Positions 28,761-36,923 of a stretch of DNA of 64,000 nucleotides are shown piece after piece. The notes under the pieces are model-generated. The model was not told the origin of the DNA. It did no database searches and saw only the letters and a program-made list of their open reading frames with translations. The position numbers and the translations under genes were made by a program. How positions within the stretch are numbered: the first letter of the stretch is position 1; each line of letters begins with the position of its first letter. This DNA is from Porticoccaceae bacterium (GTDB lineage Bacteria > Pseudomonadota > Gammaproteobacteria > Pseudomonadales > Porticoccaceae), in NCBI GenBank assembly GCA_024644595.1, contig JAHEHL010000009.1, positions 1 to 64,000 on the forward strand, in the 5' to 3' direction.

Positions 28761-29552
28761 TCACGAAGTTAATTTGAAGCCGTCACCAAAAAAGGGGTAT
28801 TTTCGCCAACCGAGTCGCTCTTGTTCCAGGCTATGGATCGCCGCACCGGGTAAGCGCAGCAACAAAAACAACATCTCTGCTTCTTGAGGTAAAAACTCGA
28901 GTTCATAAAGCACCGCCGCCGCAACGCCCGAAAAAGCGAGTGGACAACCTGCAAAATCTTCCAGCTGTGTTCGACAAGCCTGCAACCAGCGCAGAGTTTC
29001 ACTGTTGCCCACTTCAACCAGATGCGCCAGAGTCTGTTTAACCGGTGTCGGGCAACTTATGCCATTGGGGTCAAATCCTGGTGCATGTTCCATCGGATGC
29101 CAGATATCTTCGCGCCCAAGCTGCGGCGGATCTGCAATCCACTGCTGCCACTTATCCAGATCAGTGTGACAGTGTTGCCAGTATTCAAGTGCGGTAAAAA
29201 CTTCGCGCGCGCCACCCAAATTGCCCGCGCCTACGGCCAGTGCAGCAATTAATGCCGAGGCATGCGTTGAACCGCCAACCCCTGCACTCATAGCCGCCCT
29301 GACGCTGTGATCTCGCGGTCCGGGATTGGCCAGCGCAATAGCCAGCCCTTCGAGCAATGCAGATTGCTCAGCGCTGGGCTGTTTATGTTTGAACAGCAGA
29401 TAGAGATAGTCGCTGTAGCGCGCGTTTTTTAGCAGGTCGTTATAAACATCGTAGCCACAGCAAACACAGCTGGAGGCTGCAAATGGGTTATCTAGTTCGG
29501 GAGTCTCACACCAGATTCGAGAACTAATAACTTCAGAAAATTTTTTAGACAT
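28761..29552 (-). CDS. Short citrate synthase / citryl-CoA lyase-like protein (copy B)
   Basis: A 263-residue protein, again citrate-synthase-like. It has GYDVYNDLLKNARYSDYLYLL (the GYD element of the large domain), RDHSVRAAMSAGVGGSTHAS and GAGNLGGAREVFTAL, which lines up with the family's GPLHGGANEA stretch but with Leu where the catalytic His is expected. The C-terminal AAAVLYELEFLPQEAEMLFL and RLPGAAIHSLEQ match the small-domain ending of citryl-CoA lyases. It is clearly diverged from copy A, so the two may form a heteromer. The ATG overlaps the end of the ThDP-enzyme gene by eight bases. Catalytic function is not assigned. Confidence 0.7.
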   Translation of the reverse strand: MSKKFSEVISSRIWCETPELDNPFAASSCVCCGYDVYNDLLKNARYSDYLYLLFKHKQPSAEQSALLEGLAIALANPGPRDHSVRAAMSAGVGGSTHASALIAALAVGAGNLGGAREVFTALEYWQHCHTDLDKWQQWIADPPQLGREDIWHPMEHAPGFDPNGISCPTPVKQTLAHLVEVGNSETLRWLQACRTQLEDFAGCPLAFSGVAAAVLYELEFLPQEAEMLFLLLRLPGAAIHSLEQERLGWRKYPFFGDGFKLTS

Positions 29553-31362
29553 TTTGTAGTTTCAGAACATCTGTTCGCAGGCCAATTGGCGGGGCTTCAT
29601 TAATATCGATGCGGACATCCAGCACGGTTGGTCCTTTGCGTGCACAAATAGCCTTTATATCCAGTTCCCTGAGATCTTGCGGTGACCGGATAACATGCCC
29701 GGATGCACCCATCGCCCGAGCCACGGCAGCAAAATCTACTGCTGTTAACTGGTTGGCAATAGGTTCGGCACCGGTTAATGTTTGTCCATGCTTCACCATG
29801 CCAAAGGCACTGTCATTCAAGATGACAAAGATTAGAGTTAATTTTTCCTCCACCGCCACGGTGAGTTCCTGACCGCTCATTAACCAGCTTCCATCTCCGG
29901 TAATACAGACCACCGGGGTATCCTCCAATGCCAAACAGGTTCCTACTGCACTGCCAATTGCCCAGCCCATGGATGCAAAATCCATTGCCGCACTAAACAG
30001 ACCACCATAGTCACGCTGTCCGGCGATACGACGATCAAAAGGGTGCAAATAGTGCGTCCCCCATGCGAAGCTATTGCCAGAATCTGCCAGATATCGCGTA
30101 TTGGGCGGGAATAGTTTCGGAAGGTAATACATTAAACGTTGAGGTTTGATTGGCGTCGTGTCGGTGCTGTACGCAGACAAATTATCAAACTCAAAATGCA
30201 TTGCTAGCTCGTCAGACGTAACGTCAGCATGACGCTGAAATCTCTTCGGATTTTCTTTCGGTAGAATTTTCCGAAACCATTGCCGTTGGTTTTTACTGTA
30301 TTCACCGTCAAGTCGACTAAAAATAGTTTCAAGACAACCGCGCACATGAAGTTTTGCCATCGGAGTGCGCGTCAAATTAGACTCGGTGGACTCAACATGT
30401 ATCAGTCTACTATTGAGAAGATTTTCAGTATCCCAAGCATTGCTGGAAAACTCGCCAAAGCGCGCGCCAATCGCTACAACCAAATCGACTGCTGGATCCC
30501 CTAGCAATTTAATCGCTGAGAGATGCCCGGCAAAACCAATTACACCCATAAATAGTGGGTGATATGGACTGACTAACCCCTTACCGTGGGGCGTCACTAT
30601 GATTTTCGCGTTAACTCTCGACGCAATACGCAAAATATTAATAATGGCTGCTCCCGCCTCATCACCAATAATAAATACCGGATTACGCGCACGGACAATT
30701 TCTGCATGTAGTCTGGCAACTGCATTTTCATCAATCAATGCCGGCCTATCCAGCAAGGTGTTGAGTTGGTAATTGACCCGTTCATCCAATGTTGGCATGG
30801 CCATCACATCGCGGGGAACGCTGATATGCGCCGGGCCGGCTGGCGAGCCCATGGCGGACATAATTGCGGCCGCCAGTTTATGTTCAAACTGGTTAATATG
30901 AGAGATCAATGTGTTGTATCGAGTGCAGTGGGTATACAGACCCACGGTGTTAACGCCGGTGCACGAGGAGTCCTGAATAGCGCCCTTGCCAAAGGTGGCA
31001 ATGGCGGTTTGGGCTGTGATCACGAGCATCGGCACATTGTTTTCGTAAGCCGAGGCAACCCCGGTAATCATATTGGTGGCGCCCGGACCCGTGGTTGAAC
31101 AGCAGACTCCCAATTTGCCACTATTCCTGGCATAGCCGTCAGCCATAAAGGCGGCGCCAGTTTCATGGCGGGCGACTACGGCGCGCACGCCGCCGCGTCG
31201 CTCACTGCGTGCCAGAGCATTGTAGAGTGGCTCTATGGCGCCACCGGGTACACCAAAAACATATTCAATACCTAACTGATCAAGATAGGCCACCAACAGG
31301 TCAGCCATGGTTGGTCCGACCGTGCTGTCAAGATAAGTCACTTTTGCGTTTTTGCCTGTCAT
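29545..31362 (-). CDS. Thiamine diphosphate-dependent enzyme, acetolactate synthase-like
   Basis: A 605-residue ThDP enzyme of the acetolactate synthase / sulfoacetaldehyde acetyltransferase group. The Pyr domain has GIEYVFGVPGGAIEPLYNAL and the catalytic Glu in ARHETGAAFMADGYAR. A central domain follows, and the PP domain has the ThDP motif GDGSWLMSGQELTVAVEEK ending in ILND. It has no neighbouring small subunit (IlvN/IlvH), and the rest of the ilv pathway is absent, so valine biosynthesis is unlikely to be its main role. It opens the cluster of citrate-synthase-like and TonB/signalling genes. A 2-oxoacid or 2-hydroxyacyl-CoA reaction is plausible but not shown. Confidence 0.85.
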   Translation of the reverse strand: MTGKNAKVTYLDSTVGPTMADLLVAYLDQLGIEYVFGVPGGAIEPLYNALARSERRGGVRAVVARHETGAAFMADGYARNSGKLGVCCSTTGPGATNMITGVASAYENNVPMLVITAQTAIATFGKGAIQDSSCTGVNTVGLYTHCTRYNTLISHINQFEHKLAAAIMSAMGSPAGPAHISVPRDVMAMPTLDERVNYQLNTLLDRPALIDENAVARLHAEIVRARNPVFIIGDEAGAAIINILRIASRVNAKIIVTPHGKGLVSPYHPLFMGVIGFAGHLSAIKLLGDPAVDLVVAIGARFGEFSSNAWDTENLLNSRLIHVESTESNLTRTPMAKLHVRGCLETIFSRLDGEYSKNQRQWFRKILPKENPKRFQRHADVTSDELAMHFEFDNLSAYSTDTTPIKPQRLMYYLPKLFPPNTRYLADSGNSFAWGTHYLHPFDRRIAGQRDYGGLFSAAMDFASMGWAIGSAVGTCLALEDTPVVCITGDGSWLMSGQELTVAVEEKLTLIFVILNDSAFGMVKHGQTLTGAEPIANQLTAVDFAAVARAMGASGHVIRSPQDLRELDIKAICARKGPTVLDVRIDINEAPPIGLRTDVLKLQNV

Positions 31363-31678
31363 AGCTTTCCTTAATGATGTGGGGGTACGAATAGGTGCAA
31401 CTGAAGTGAACGGGTGATTTTTATTAACCTCATTAATAGTTTATGAAGTAGGCCTTATCAAACTCATATGCCAGTCTTTACGCATTTAGAATTATTGCCG
31501 GCAATTTTGAAAACTCACTGTGCTGGCCATACACCTGAACCATTTCTCTCAACAGTCGATCTCCACCGTCAATTTAGAGATCCCTGCAGCCAATCACTGC
31601 GAACTTCTTAGCGAGCTTTCATTCGACATGGGCACCCGAGTGGGTACAATGCGCTTCTTGCTTAAACAAAAGACATTT
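31363..31678. promoter_or_regulatory. Divergent intergenic region with two palindromic candidate operators
   Basis: A 316-base gap separates the six-gene cluster (left) from a VC0807-type gene (right). It holds no convincing gene: a 53-codon in-frame extension of the right-hand gene is not conserved-looking. Two dyads stand out. TATTAA-CCTCA-TTAATA lies at 31422-31438, about 60 bases before the ThDP gene start. A perfect 12-bp palindrome ATTGCCGGCAAT lies at 31494-31505. The half-site GGCAATTT recurs in the inverted repeat at 25694-25734 inside the cluster, which hints at a shared regulator. Confidence 0.5.
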
Positions 31679-32419
31679 ATGAATAACCCGATACTCAACC
31701 CGGAGAACCAAGCCGAGAATCACCAGCAGCCACAGCCGGAGAAAAGAGAAAGTCTGTTACTCAATCTGGCTTTTAATATTGCGATCCCCACCCTGGTGTT
31801 AACCAAGCTCAGCGGTGATGAATATCTGGGGATCAAGCTGGCAATTATTGTGGCGCTGTCATTCCCGATTATTTATGGCGTGCGCGACTTTTTTAGCCGC
31901 GGCAAAATCAATTTTTTCTCAGCGCTGGGCGTGGTCAGTGTGGCTCTGACAGGCGGCATCAGTCTGATGGAGCTTGACGCAATCTATATCGCCGTCAAAG
32001 AGGCTAGCATCCCGGCTCTGATTGGTCTGGCCACACTCATCTCGCTCAAGACGCGGCAGCCGTTGATCCACACTTTCTTGCTTAACGACGCTATATTTGA
32101 GCTCAATAAGATTAATCACGCCCTGCAGCTCAATCAGCGCCAGGCCGAGTTTGATCGTCTGCTGATCAATGCGTCGTGGATTCTCGCCGGCTCGTTTCTG
32201 CTCTCGGCAATACTCAACTATTTACTGGCAGTCTATCTGCTCACAGCAGAGCCCGGCACCCAGGTATTTAATGAGCAGCTCGGCAAAATGACAGCATTGA
32301 GCTTTCCGGTTATCGCCGTCCCAGCCATGTTGGTCATGATTGGCGATATGATTTATCTGTTCAAAGGCATTACCCGTATCACTGGGTTGTCGATGGATGA
32401 AATTATTAAGCAGAAATAA
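31679..32419 (+). CDS. VC0807-family integral membrane protein
   Basis: A 246-residue membrane protein resembling the VC0807 family. After a short polar N-terminus rich in Q, N and E there are about five hydrophobic segments, including [73 protein letters not shown] and [21 protein letters not shown] start it at [10 protein letters not shown]. Its function is unknown; members are predicted intracellular septation or transport-like proteins. It is three to seventeen bases before the next gene, depending on the start used there. Confidence 0.8.
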   Translation: MNNPILNPENQAENHQQPQPEKRESLLLNLAFNIAIPTLVLTKLSGDEYLGIKLAIIVALSFPIIYGVRDFFSRGKINFFSALGVVSVALTGGISLMELDAIYIAVKEASIPALIGLATLISLKTRQPLIHTFLLNDAIFELNKINHALQLNQRQAEFDRLLINASWILAGSFLLSAILNYLLAVYLLTAEPGTQVFNEQLGKMTALSFPVIAVPAMLVMIGDMIYLFKGITRITGLSMDEIIKQK

Positions 32420-32436
32420 CAGTGAGAGACGTCACC

Positions 32437-32736
32437 ATGTGGTACGCAATTATCAGTGAAGATATTACAAACAGCCTTGAGAAGCGCAAGCAGGCGCGTC
32501 CGGCGCATTTGGAGAGATTGCACCAACTCAGGGAAGACGGTCGCCTGCTGATTGCGGGACCACACCCAGCCATTGACTCTGAGGATCCTGGCGAGGCGGG
32601 TTTTAGCGGCAGCCTGGTGGTGGCTGAATTTGACTCACTGGCAGCGGCGCAGCAGTGGGCCGATGCTGACCCCTACATGGCGGCGGGTGTTTATAAACAG
32701 GTTACGGTAAAGCCGTTTAAGAAAGTGCTGCCCTGA
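32437..32736 (+). CDS. YciI-family protein
   Basis: A 99-residue alpha/beta barrel protein of the YciI family. It has [10 protein letters not shown] at the start, [21 protein letters not shown] with the conserved His and Asp, and a closing [20 protein letters not shown]. The family is a ferredoxin-like fold with a possible acid/base site and no agreed function. A GTG 15 bases upstream (32422) could also start it, but MWYAI aligns with the family. It may be co-transcribed with the VC0807-type gene. Confidence 0.88.
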   Translation: MWYAIISEDITNSLEKRKQARPAHLERLHQLREDGRLLIAGPHPAIDSEDPGEAGFSGSLVVAEFDSLAAAQQWADADPYMAAGVYKQVTVKPFKKVLP

Positions 32737-32853
32737 TGGCCTCTGTCAGAGCCGGCAGCGCATAGCTGCTGGGGAATAGCGCGCAAATGGTTATCATTTG
32801 TCGCTGATCGGAGTATTATCCGAGGAGCTTTTATTTATCGTTTTAAAAATCTT

Positions 32854-33642
32854 ATGGACTCTTTTATGCAGCAACGTTTCATAACACCACTGGCACTGGC
32901 CCTTCTCGCGCTCATTTTTAATTCTGCCACTCTGGCTCAGGAGCCCGAGACGGAAGAACTGACTACAGAGCTGGAATCGACAACAGCAGCGCAAGCCGTT
33001 GTCGCCAACGATGACCGTGAGAAAGATTATCTGACAGACACCTATGTCTATATCGCAGATGAATTTTTGGTGCCACTGCGCTCTACGCCTTGCGGGCGTT
33101 GCACTATTGTTCATCGTGGCCTCAAATCCGGGACCAAATTGCAGTTGCTGGAGATTGTTGACGGCTGGGGCCACCTGATCACCGACAAAGGCACCGAAGG
33201 GTGGCTGGAAGAACAGTTTATCAGCAGGGAGCCCATTGCTCGTATTCAGGTGGTTCAGCAAGCCAAAAAGCTGGCCTCTCTGACAGCCAGCAATGCTGAA
33301 CTACGTAACACCATTAAGGAATTGCGCGACTCATCCAAGACGATTCGTGGCAAGCTCAACCAATTTGACGGAGACAAAGCGTCTCTGCAGCGCGAGCTAG
33401 CTGAAATCAAAACGATCTCAGCAGATGCCATTGCAATCAATCAGCAAAATGAGCAGCTGGTAAAAAATAATCTGATGCTGCAACGTGAAAATGACACCCT
33501 GAAAGCCAATGTTGATGATCTGCAAAAAGATCACCGCAATCAGTCATTTCTGTACGGTGGTCTGACGGTTTTCCTCGGCGCGATCCTGGTGGTGTTGATT
33601 CCCAAGCTGCGCGGTCGCAAGCGTTTTTCCGAGTGGAGCTAG
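32854..33642 (+). CDS. Exported SH3-domain, coiled-coil protein (YgiM / TIGR04211-like)
   Basis: A 262-residue envelope protein. A signal peptide (LALALLALIFNSATLA) is followed by an acidic linker. A bacterial SH3 domain lies at about 65-125 (YIADEFLVPLRSTP, LEIVDGWGHLITDKGTEGWL). A long coiled coil covers about 130-225 (SLTASNAELRNTIKEL, ENDTLKANVDDLQKD), then one C-terminal membrane helix (GGLTVFLGAILVVLIPKL) and a basic tail. This matches the TIGR04211/YgiM pattern, a protein often linked to the cell wall. The starts at M1 and M5 are both possible. Confidence 0.88.
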   Translation: MDSFMQQRFITPLALALLALIFNSATLAQEPETEELTTELESTTAAQAVVANDDREKDYLTDTYVYIADEFLVPLRSTPCGRCTIVHRGLKSGTKLQLLEIVDGWGHLITDKGTEGWLEEQFISREPIARIQVVQQAKKLASLTASNAELRNTIKELRDSSKTIRGKLNQFDGDKASLQRELAEIKTISADAIAINQQNEQLVKNNLMLQRENDTLKANVDDLQKDHRNQSFLYGGLTVFLGAILVVLIPKLRGRKRFSEWS

Positions 33643-33686
33643 AGGCTCCATTTAGTCACGTTAGATAAAAGAAACAAGGAATAACG

Positions 33687-34340
33687 ATGAACAACTGGTA
33701 TAAATCGGTCTGCCGGCCTGCGGCAGTGATGCTGGTTTTGTTGGCCCAAGCCTGGTCCAGCAGCAGTATTGCTCAAAACCCACAGGTAAAGCTGCGCACC
33801 GATATGGGTGATATTGTCGTTGAGCTGTATTCCCAGCAGGCGCCGATAACCGTGGATAACTTTATCAAGAATGTTAACAACTTCCACTACGACGGACTGA
33901 TTTTTCACCGCGTTATAAAGGGCTTTATGATCCAGAGCGGGGGTCATACCTTTGATTTGACTATGCGCGAGTCGGGGCGCGATCCGATTGTGAATGAGTC
34001 GTTTAACGGCCTGGCTAACAATCGTGGCACGATTGCCATGGCCCGCACCCAGGATCCTGACAGCGCTCAGGCCCAGTTTTTTATCAATCATCGGAATAAT
34101 TCATCACTCAATGCCAGTGGCTCGAGGGCGGGCTATGCCGTTTTTGGCACGGTGATATCCGGCATGCAGGTGGTCGATGCGATTGCCGAAACAGAGGTGC
34201 ATAACGTTGGCATGTACCAGAATGTGCCAGTTACGCCGATCCGTATTCTGACTGCGCGGCTGTTAAATCCAGCTGTCTGGAAAGCGCTGCCCGAACCGAA
34301 AAAACTCCCGGCTTATGAAAAGCCAACTCCGATTCGATAG
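33687..34340 (+). CDS. ppiA: Periplasmic peptidyl-prolyl cis-trans isomerase (cyclophilin)
   Basis: A 217-residue cyclophilin with a signal peptide (AAVMLVLLAQAWSSSSIAQ). The catalytic core has NFIKNVNNFHYDGLIFHRVIKGFMIQSGG with the active Arg, and FFINHRNNSSLNA. GYAVFGTVISGMQVVDAI is the usual ending. It has an extra 30-residue proline- and lysine-rich tail. It should speed proline isomerisation in periplasmic proteins. The next gene, pdxJ, starts 12 bases after the stop, so the two may share a transcript. Confidence 0.9.
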   Translation: MNNWYKSVCRPAAVMLVLLAQAWSSSSIAQNPQVKLRTDMGDIVVELYSQQAPITVDNFIKNVNNFHYDGLIFHRVIKGFMIQSGGHTFDLTMRESGRDPIVNESFNGLANNRGTIAMARTQDPDSAQAQFFINHRNNSSLNASGSRAGYAVFGTVISGMQVVDAIAETEVHNVGMYQNVPVTPIRILTARLLNPAVWKALPEPKKLPAYEKPTPIR

Positions 34341-34352
34341 TTGCCCTGCCCT

Positions 34353-35111
34353 ATGACCGCTCTCAGTATCAATCTCAACAAAGTCGCTCTGATTCGCAAC
34401 TCCCGCGAGGGCAGTTACCCGGATGTTACCGAGTTTGCGCAGCTGTGCATTGATCAGGGCGCCGATGGCATCACTGTTCACCCGCGCCCCGATCAGCGGC
34501 ATATTCGGCCCGATGATGTGCGAAACCTGGCCGAGCTGGTCAAGTCAGCGCGCGAAGGCCTACCCAAACTGGAGTTTAATGTTGAGGGCAATCCCTTTGC
34601 ACCGGCAATCGGTAACTACCCCGGGTTTCTTGAACTGGTCACTGAGACTTTGCCAGACCAGTGCACGCTAGTTCCCGATGGCGACGATCAACTGACCTCG
34701 GATCACGGTTTTGACCTTATCAGTTCGGGTGAACAACTGAAACCGATTATCCAGCGACTTCACAAGCTGGGAATGCGCGTCAGCCTGTTTATGGATCCGG
34801 ATCTGGAACAGATTGAGCTGGCCAAGGCAGTGGGCGCAGACCGGATTGAACTCTACACCGGGCCCTATGCGGCAGCCTGGGGATCAGATCAGCTGGAAGC
34901 ACTTTTTCAACAGCATCTGGCCGCGGCTAAACTGGCCACCAGCCTTGGCATGGGCGTCAATGCAGGGCACGATCTCAATCTCGAGAATCTAGCCAAGTTT
35001 GCCACTATCCCGGACCTTCTTGAGGTCTCGATTGGCCATGCCTTTACCGTTGATTCTCTGCTGATGGGCATGCCGCAAGCTGTGCAGCGCTACAAAGCGC
35101 TGCTGGCGTAA
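34353..35111 (+). CDS. pdxJ: Pyridoxine 5'-phosphate synthase
   Basis: A 252-residue TIM-barrel enzyme that joins 1-deoxy-D-xylulose 5-phosphate and 3-amino-2-oxopropyl phosphate to make pyridoxine 5'-phosphate. It shows SINLNKVALIRNSREGSYPD, the phosphate/catalytic loop GITVHPRPDQRHIRPDDV, QCTLVPDGDDQLTSDHG and GVNAGHDLNLENLAKFA, ending with EVSIGHAFTVDSLLMGM. I start at MTALSINLNK (34353-34355), not at an upstream TTG that touches the previous stop. The common neighbours era, recO and acpS are not here. Confidence 0.95.
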   Translation: MTALSINLNKVALIRNSREGSYPDVTEFAQLCIDQGADGITVHPRPDQRHIRPDDVRNLAELVKSAREGLPKLEFNVEGNPFAPAIGNYPGFLELVTETLPDQCTLVPDGDDQLTSDHGFDLISSGEQLKPIIQRLHKLGMRVSLFMDPDLEQIELAKAVGADRIELYTGPYAAAWGSDQLEALFQQHLAAAKLATSLGMGVNAGHDLNLENLAKFATIPDLLEVSIGHAFTVDSLLMGMPQAVQRYKALLA

Positions 35112-35128
35112 GCAGCCGGAAGCCGCCA

Positions 35129-36046
35129 ATGACGACCACGGCGACAGTAGCTCTGACTCTCTCCTGTATTGGCGCCGGACGCCTCGGGTCAACGCTGTGT
35201 CGGCTCTTTGCCGAGCAGGCGACCCAGCCCTTGCAGATTAACCAAATACTCAATAACCATCTTGAGTCTGCCACAAGGGCGGTACAATTTATTGGGTCAG
35301 GTGAGGCCACCGAGTCTATCCAGCAGCTTGTCCCAGCTGATTTGTGGCTGATCGCAACACCTGATGATGCGATCGCAGAGGCCAGCCGGGCGCTTGTTGA
35401 CGCAGGGGTTTTGCGGGCGGGTGATATTGTTTTCCACTGCAGCGGAGTACTTGGTTCTGAAACGCTGGCAAACACCGTTTCGACCACAGACTCCTATCGT
35501 GCCTCGGTGCACCCTGTTCACAGCTTTGCCGATCCAATGAGCTCACTCTCCCATTTTGCCGGCAGCAGCTGTGCAGTGGAAGGTGACGACCAGGCATGCG
35601 CACGCTTGGGCGATTTGTTTAGCGCGATTGGCGGGAACTGCTTTGCCCTGCAAGGCGGTCACAAAGCGCTCTATCATGCCGCCACGGTGATGGCCTGCAA
35701 TAATCTGGTCGCGCTGTTGGCCACTAGCAAGCAGATGCTCGCGGCAGCCGGTATCGATGACCAACTGCAAGCAAAGATACTCGCACCGCTGATTCGTCAG
35801 ACAGCCGAAAACACCATCAACAACCCTGATCCGGCCACTGTTCTAACCGGACCTGTTTCACGAGGTGACAGCCATACCGTGGCAGCTCACCTTGAGGCCA
35901 TGGCGGGCCGACCGCAATGGCAAAAAATCTACTCCACACTGGGTGAAGCGGCAGTCGACATTGCCCGGCAACAGGGTTATGCCAGTGATGATGAGCTAGA
36001 ACAAATAACAGCGCTGCTAACGGCGGCGAGCAAGCCTGATCACTAA
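35129..36046 (+). CDS. Rossmann-like and DUF2520 domain protein
   Basis: A 305-residue protein with an N-terminal NAD(P)-type Rossmann motif (LSCIGAGRLGSTLCRLF) and a central IATPDDAIAEASRAL block. The DUF2520 part follows, with VHPVHSFADP, the family's G-KALYHAA segment (HKALYHAATVMACNNL) and LTGPVSRGD. The layout recalls 6-phosphogluconate or ketopantoate reductases, with a helical dimerisation domain. The reaction is not known. It starts 17 bases after pdxJ. Confidence 0.85.
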   Translation: MTTTATVALTLSCIGAGRLGSTLCRLFAEQATQPLQINQILNNHLESATRAVQFIGSGEATESIQQLVPADLWLIATPDDAIAEASRALVDAGVLRAGDIVFHCSGVLGSETLANTVSTTDSYRASVHPVHSFADPMSSLSHFAGSSCAVEGDDQACARLGDLFSAIGGNCFALQGGHKALYHAATVMACNNLVALLATSKQMLAAAGIDDQLQAKILAPLIRQTAENTINNPDPATVLTGPVSRGDSHTVAAHLEAMAGRPQWQKIYSTLGEAAVDIARQQGYASDDELEQITALLTAASKPDH

Positions 36047-36128
36047 ATCTTATTGTTCTATCTCACCACTAAATCCAGTGGTTGAGCCTGACAACCACGA
36101 CAAAAACGGTTAATTACACGGAACCCCC

Positions 36129-36923
36129 ATGACGCAAGCCAAAGACCCATCTAAAACTGACAGTTCCGAGTACTTGGCTCGCAAGTCAGTCTATAACCGT
36201 CTGATTACTGTCTACGGCCGCAAGCCAGTGGTAGAAATTCTCAGCGATCCAGCCTTGAAAATTTTCCGTGTGCATTTGGCCGAATCCAATCGTGGCGGTG
36301 GCATTGTCGAGCAGATAAAAACGCTCGCCGGTCAGCGCAACATCGAGATTTGCTATCACAGCCGCGAACAGCTGGCGCGAATTTCACGCAACAGCAAACA
36401 GGATCAGGGAGTCGCCTGTGATATTCACAGCGCGGGCTATCAGCCTTTTTCCGAAGCGCTAAAACAGCTGCCTGTGTCCGGGCAACAGCCGCTTATCGCT
36501 CTGGATGGCGTCACCAATCCGCAAAACCTGGGCATGATTATTCGCAGTGTTACCGCCAGCCCAGCCTTTGGTTTGCTGCTGCCAAGTAAAGGCTGCGCTG
36601 ATATCTCACCACTCGTGATCAAGGCCAGTGCCGGCACGGTCTTTAAGGGCAATATTTTGCGCTGTGAGTCGCTTGCCTCAGCCTTGCCCGCGTTTATTGA
36701 AAAGGGTTTTGAGATCTGTACGCTGTCATCCCATCAGGCGACGCCGCTCGCGGAATTTCGACCGCAGGCACCAGTAATCTACGTTTTGGGGAATGAAACT
36801 GAAGGGGTCAGCGCCGAGATCGCGGCACTGAGCAAACATCGTGTAGGTATTCCCATGGCCAATGGTGTTGAATCACTGAATGTGGCGATTACCGCAGCAT
36901 TAATAGCCTTTAACGGCCTCTAG
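36129..36923 (+). CDS. TrmH-family (SpoU) RNA 2'-O-methyltransferase
   Basis: A 264-residue SPOUT methyltransferase. The N-terminal substrate-binding domain is present (YNRLITVYGRKPVVEIL, then a KQDQGVACDI segment). The knotted catalytic domain has motif 1 ALDGVTNPQNLGMIIRS, motif 2 YVLGNETEGVS and motif 3 GIPMANGVESLNVAITAAL. RlmB, TrmH-like and uncharacterised groups share this design, so I do not name the target nucleotide. It converges on the MFS gene; the two stop regions overlap by four bases. Confidence 0.9.
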   Translation: MTQAKDPSKTDSSEYLARKSVYNRLITVYGRKPVVEILSDPALKIFRVHLAESNRGGGIVEQIKTLAGQRNIEICYHSREQLARISRNSKQDQGVACDIHSAGYQPFSEALKQLPVSGQQPLIALDGVTNPQNLGMIIRSVTASPAFGLLLPSKGCADISPLVIKASAGTVFKGNILRCESLASALPAFIEKGFEICTLSSHQATPLAEFRPQAPVIYVLGNETEGVSAEIAALSKHRVGIPMANGVESLNVAITAALIAFNGL

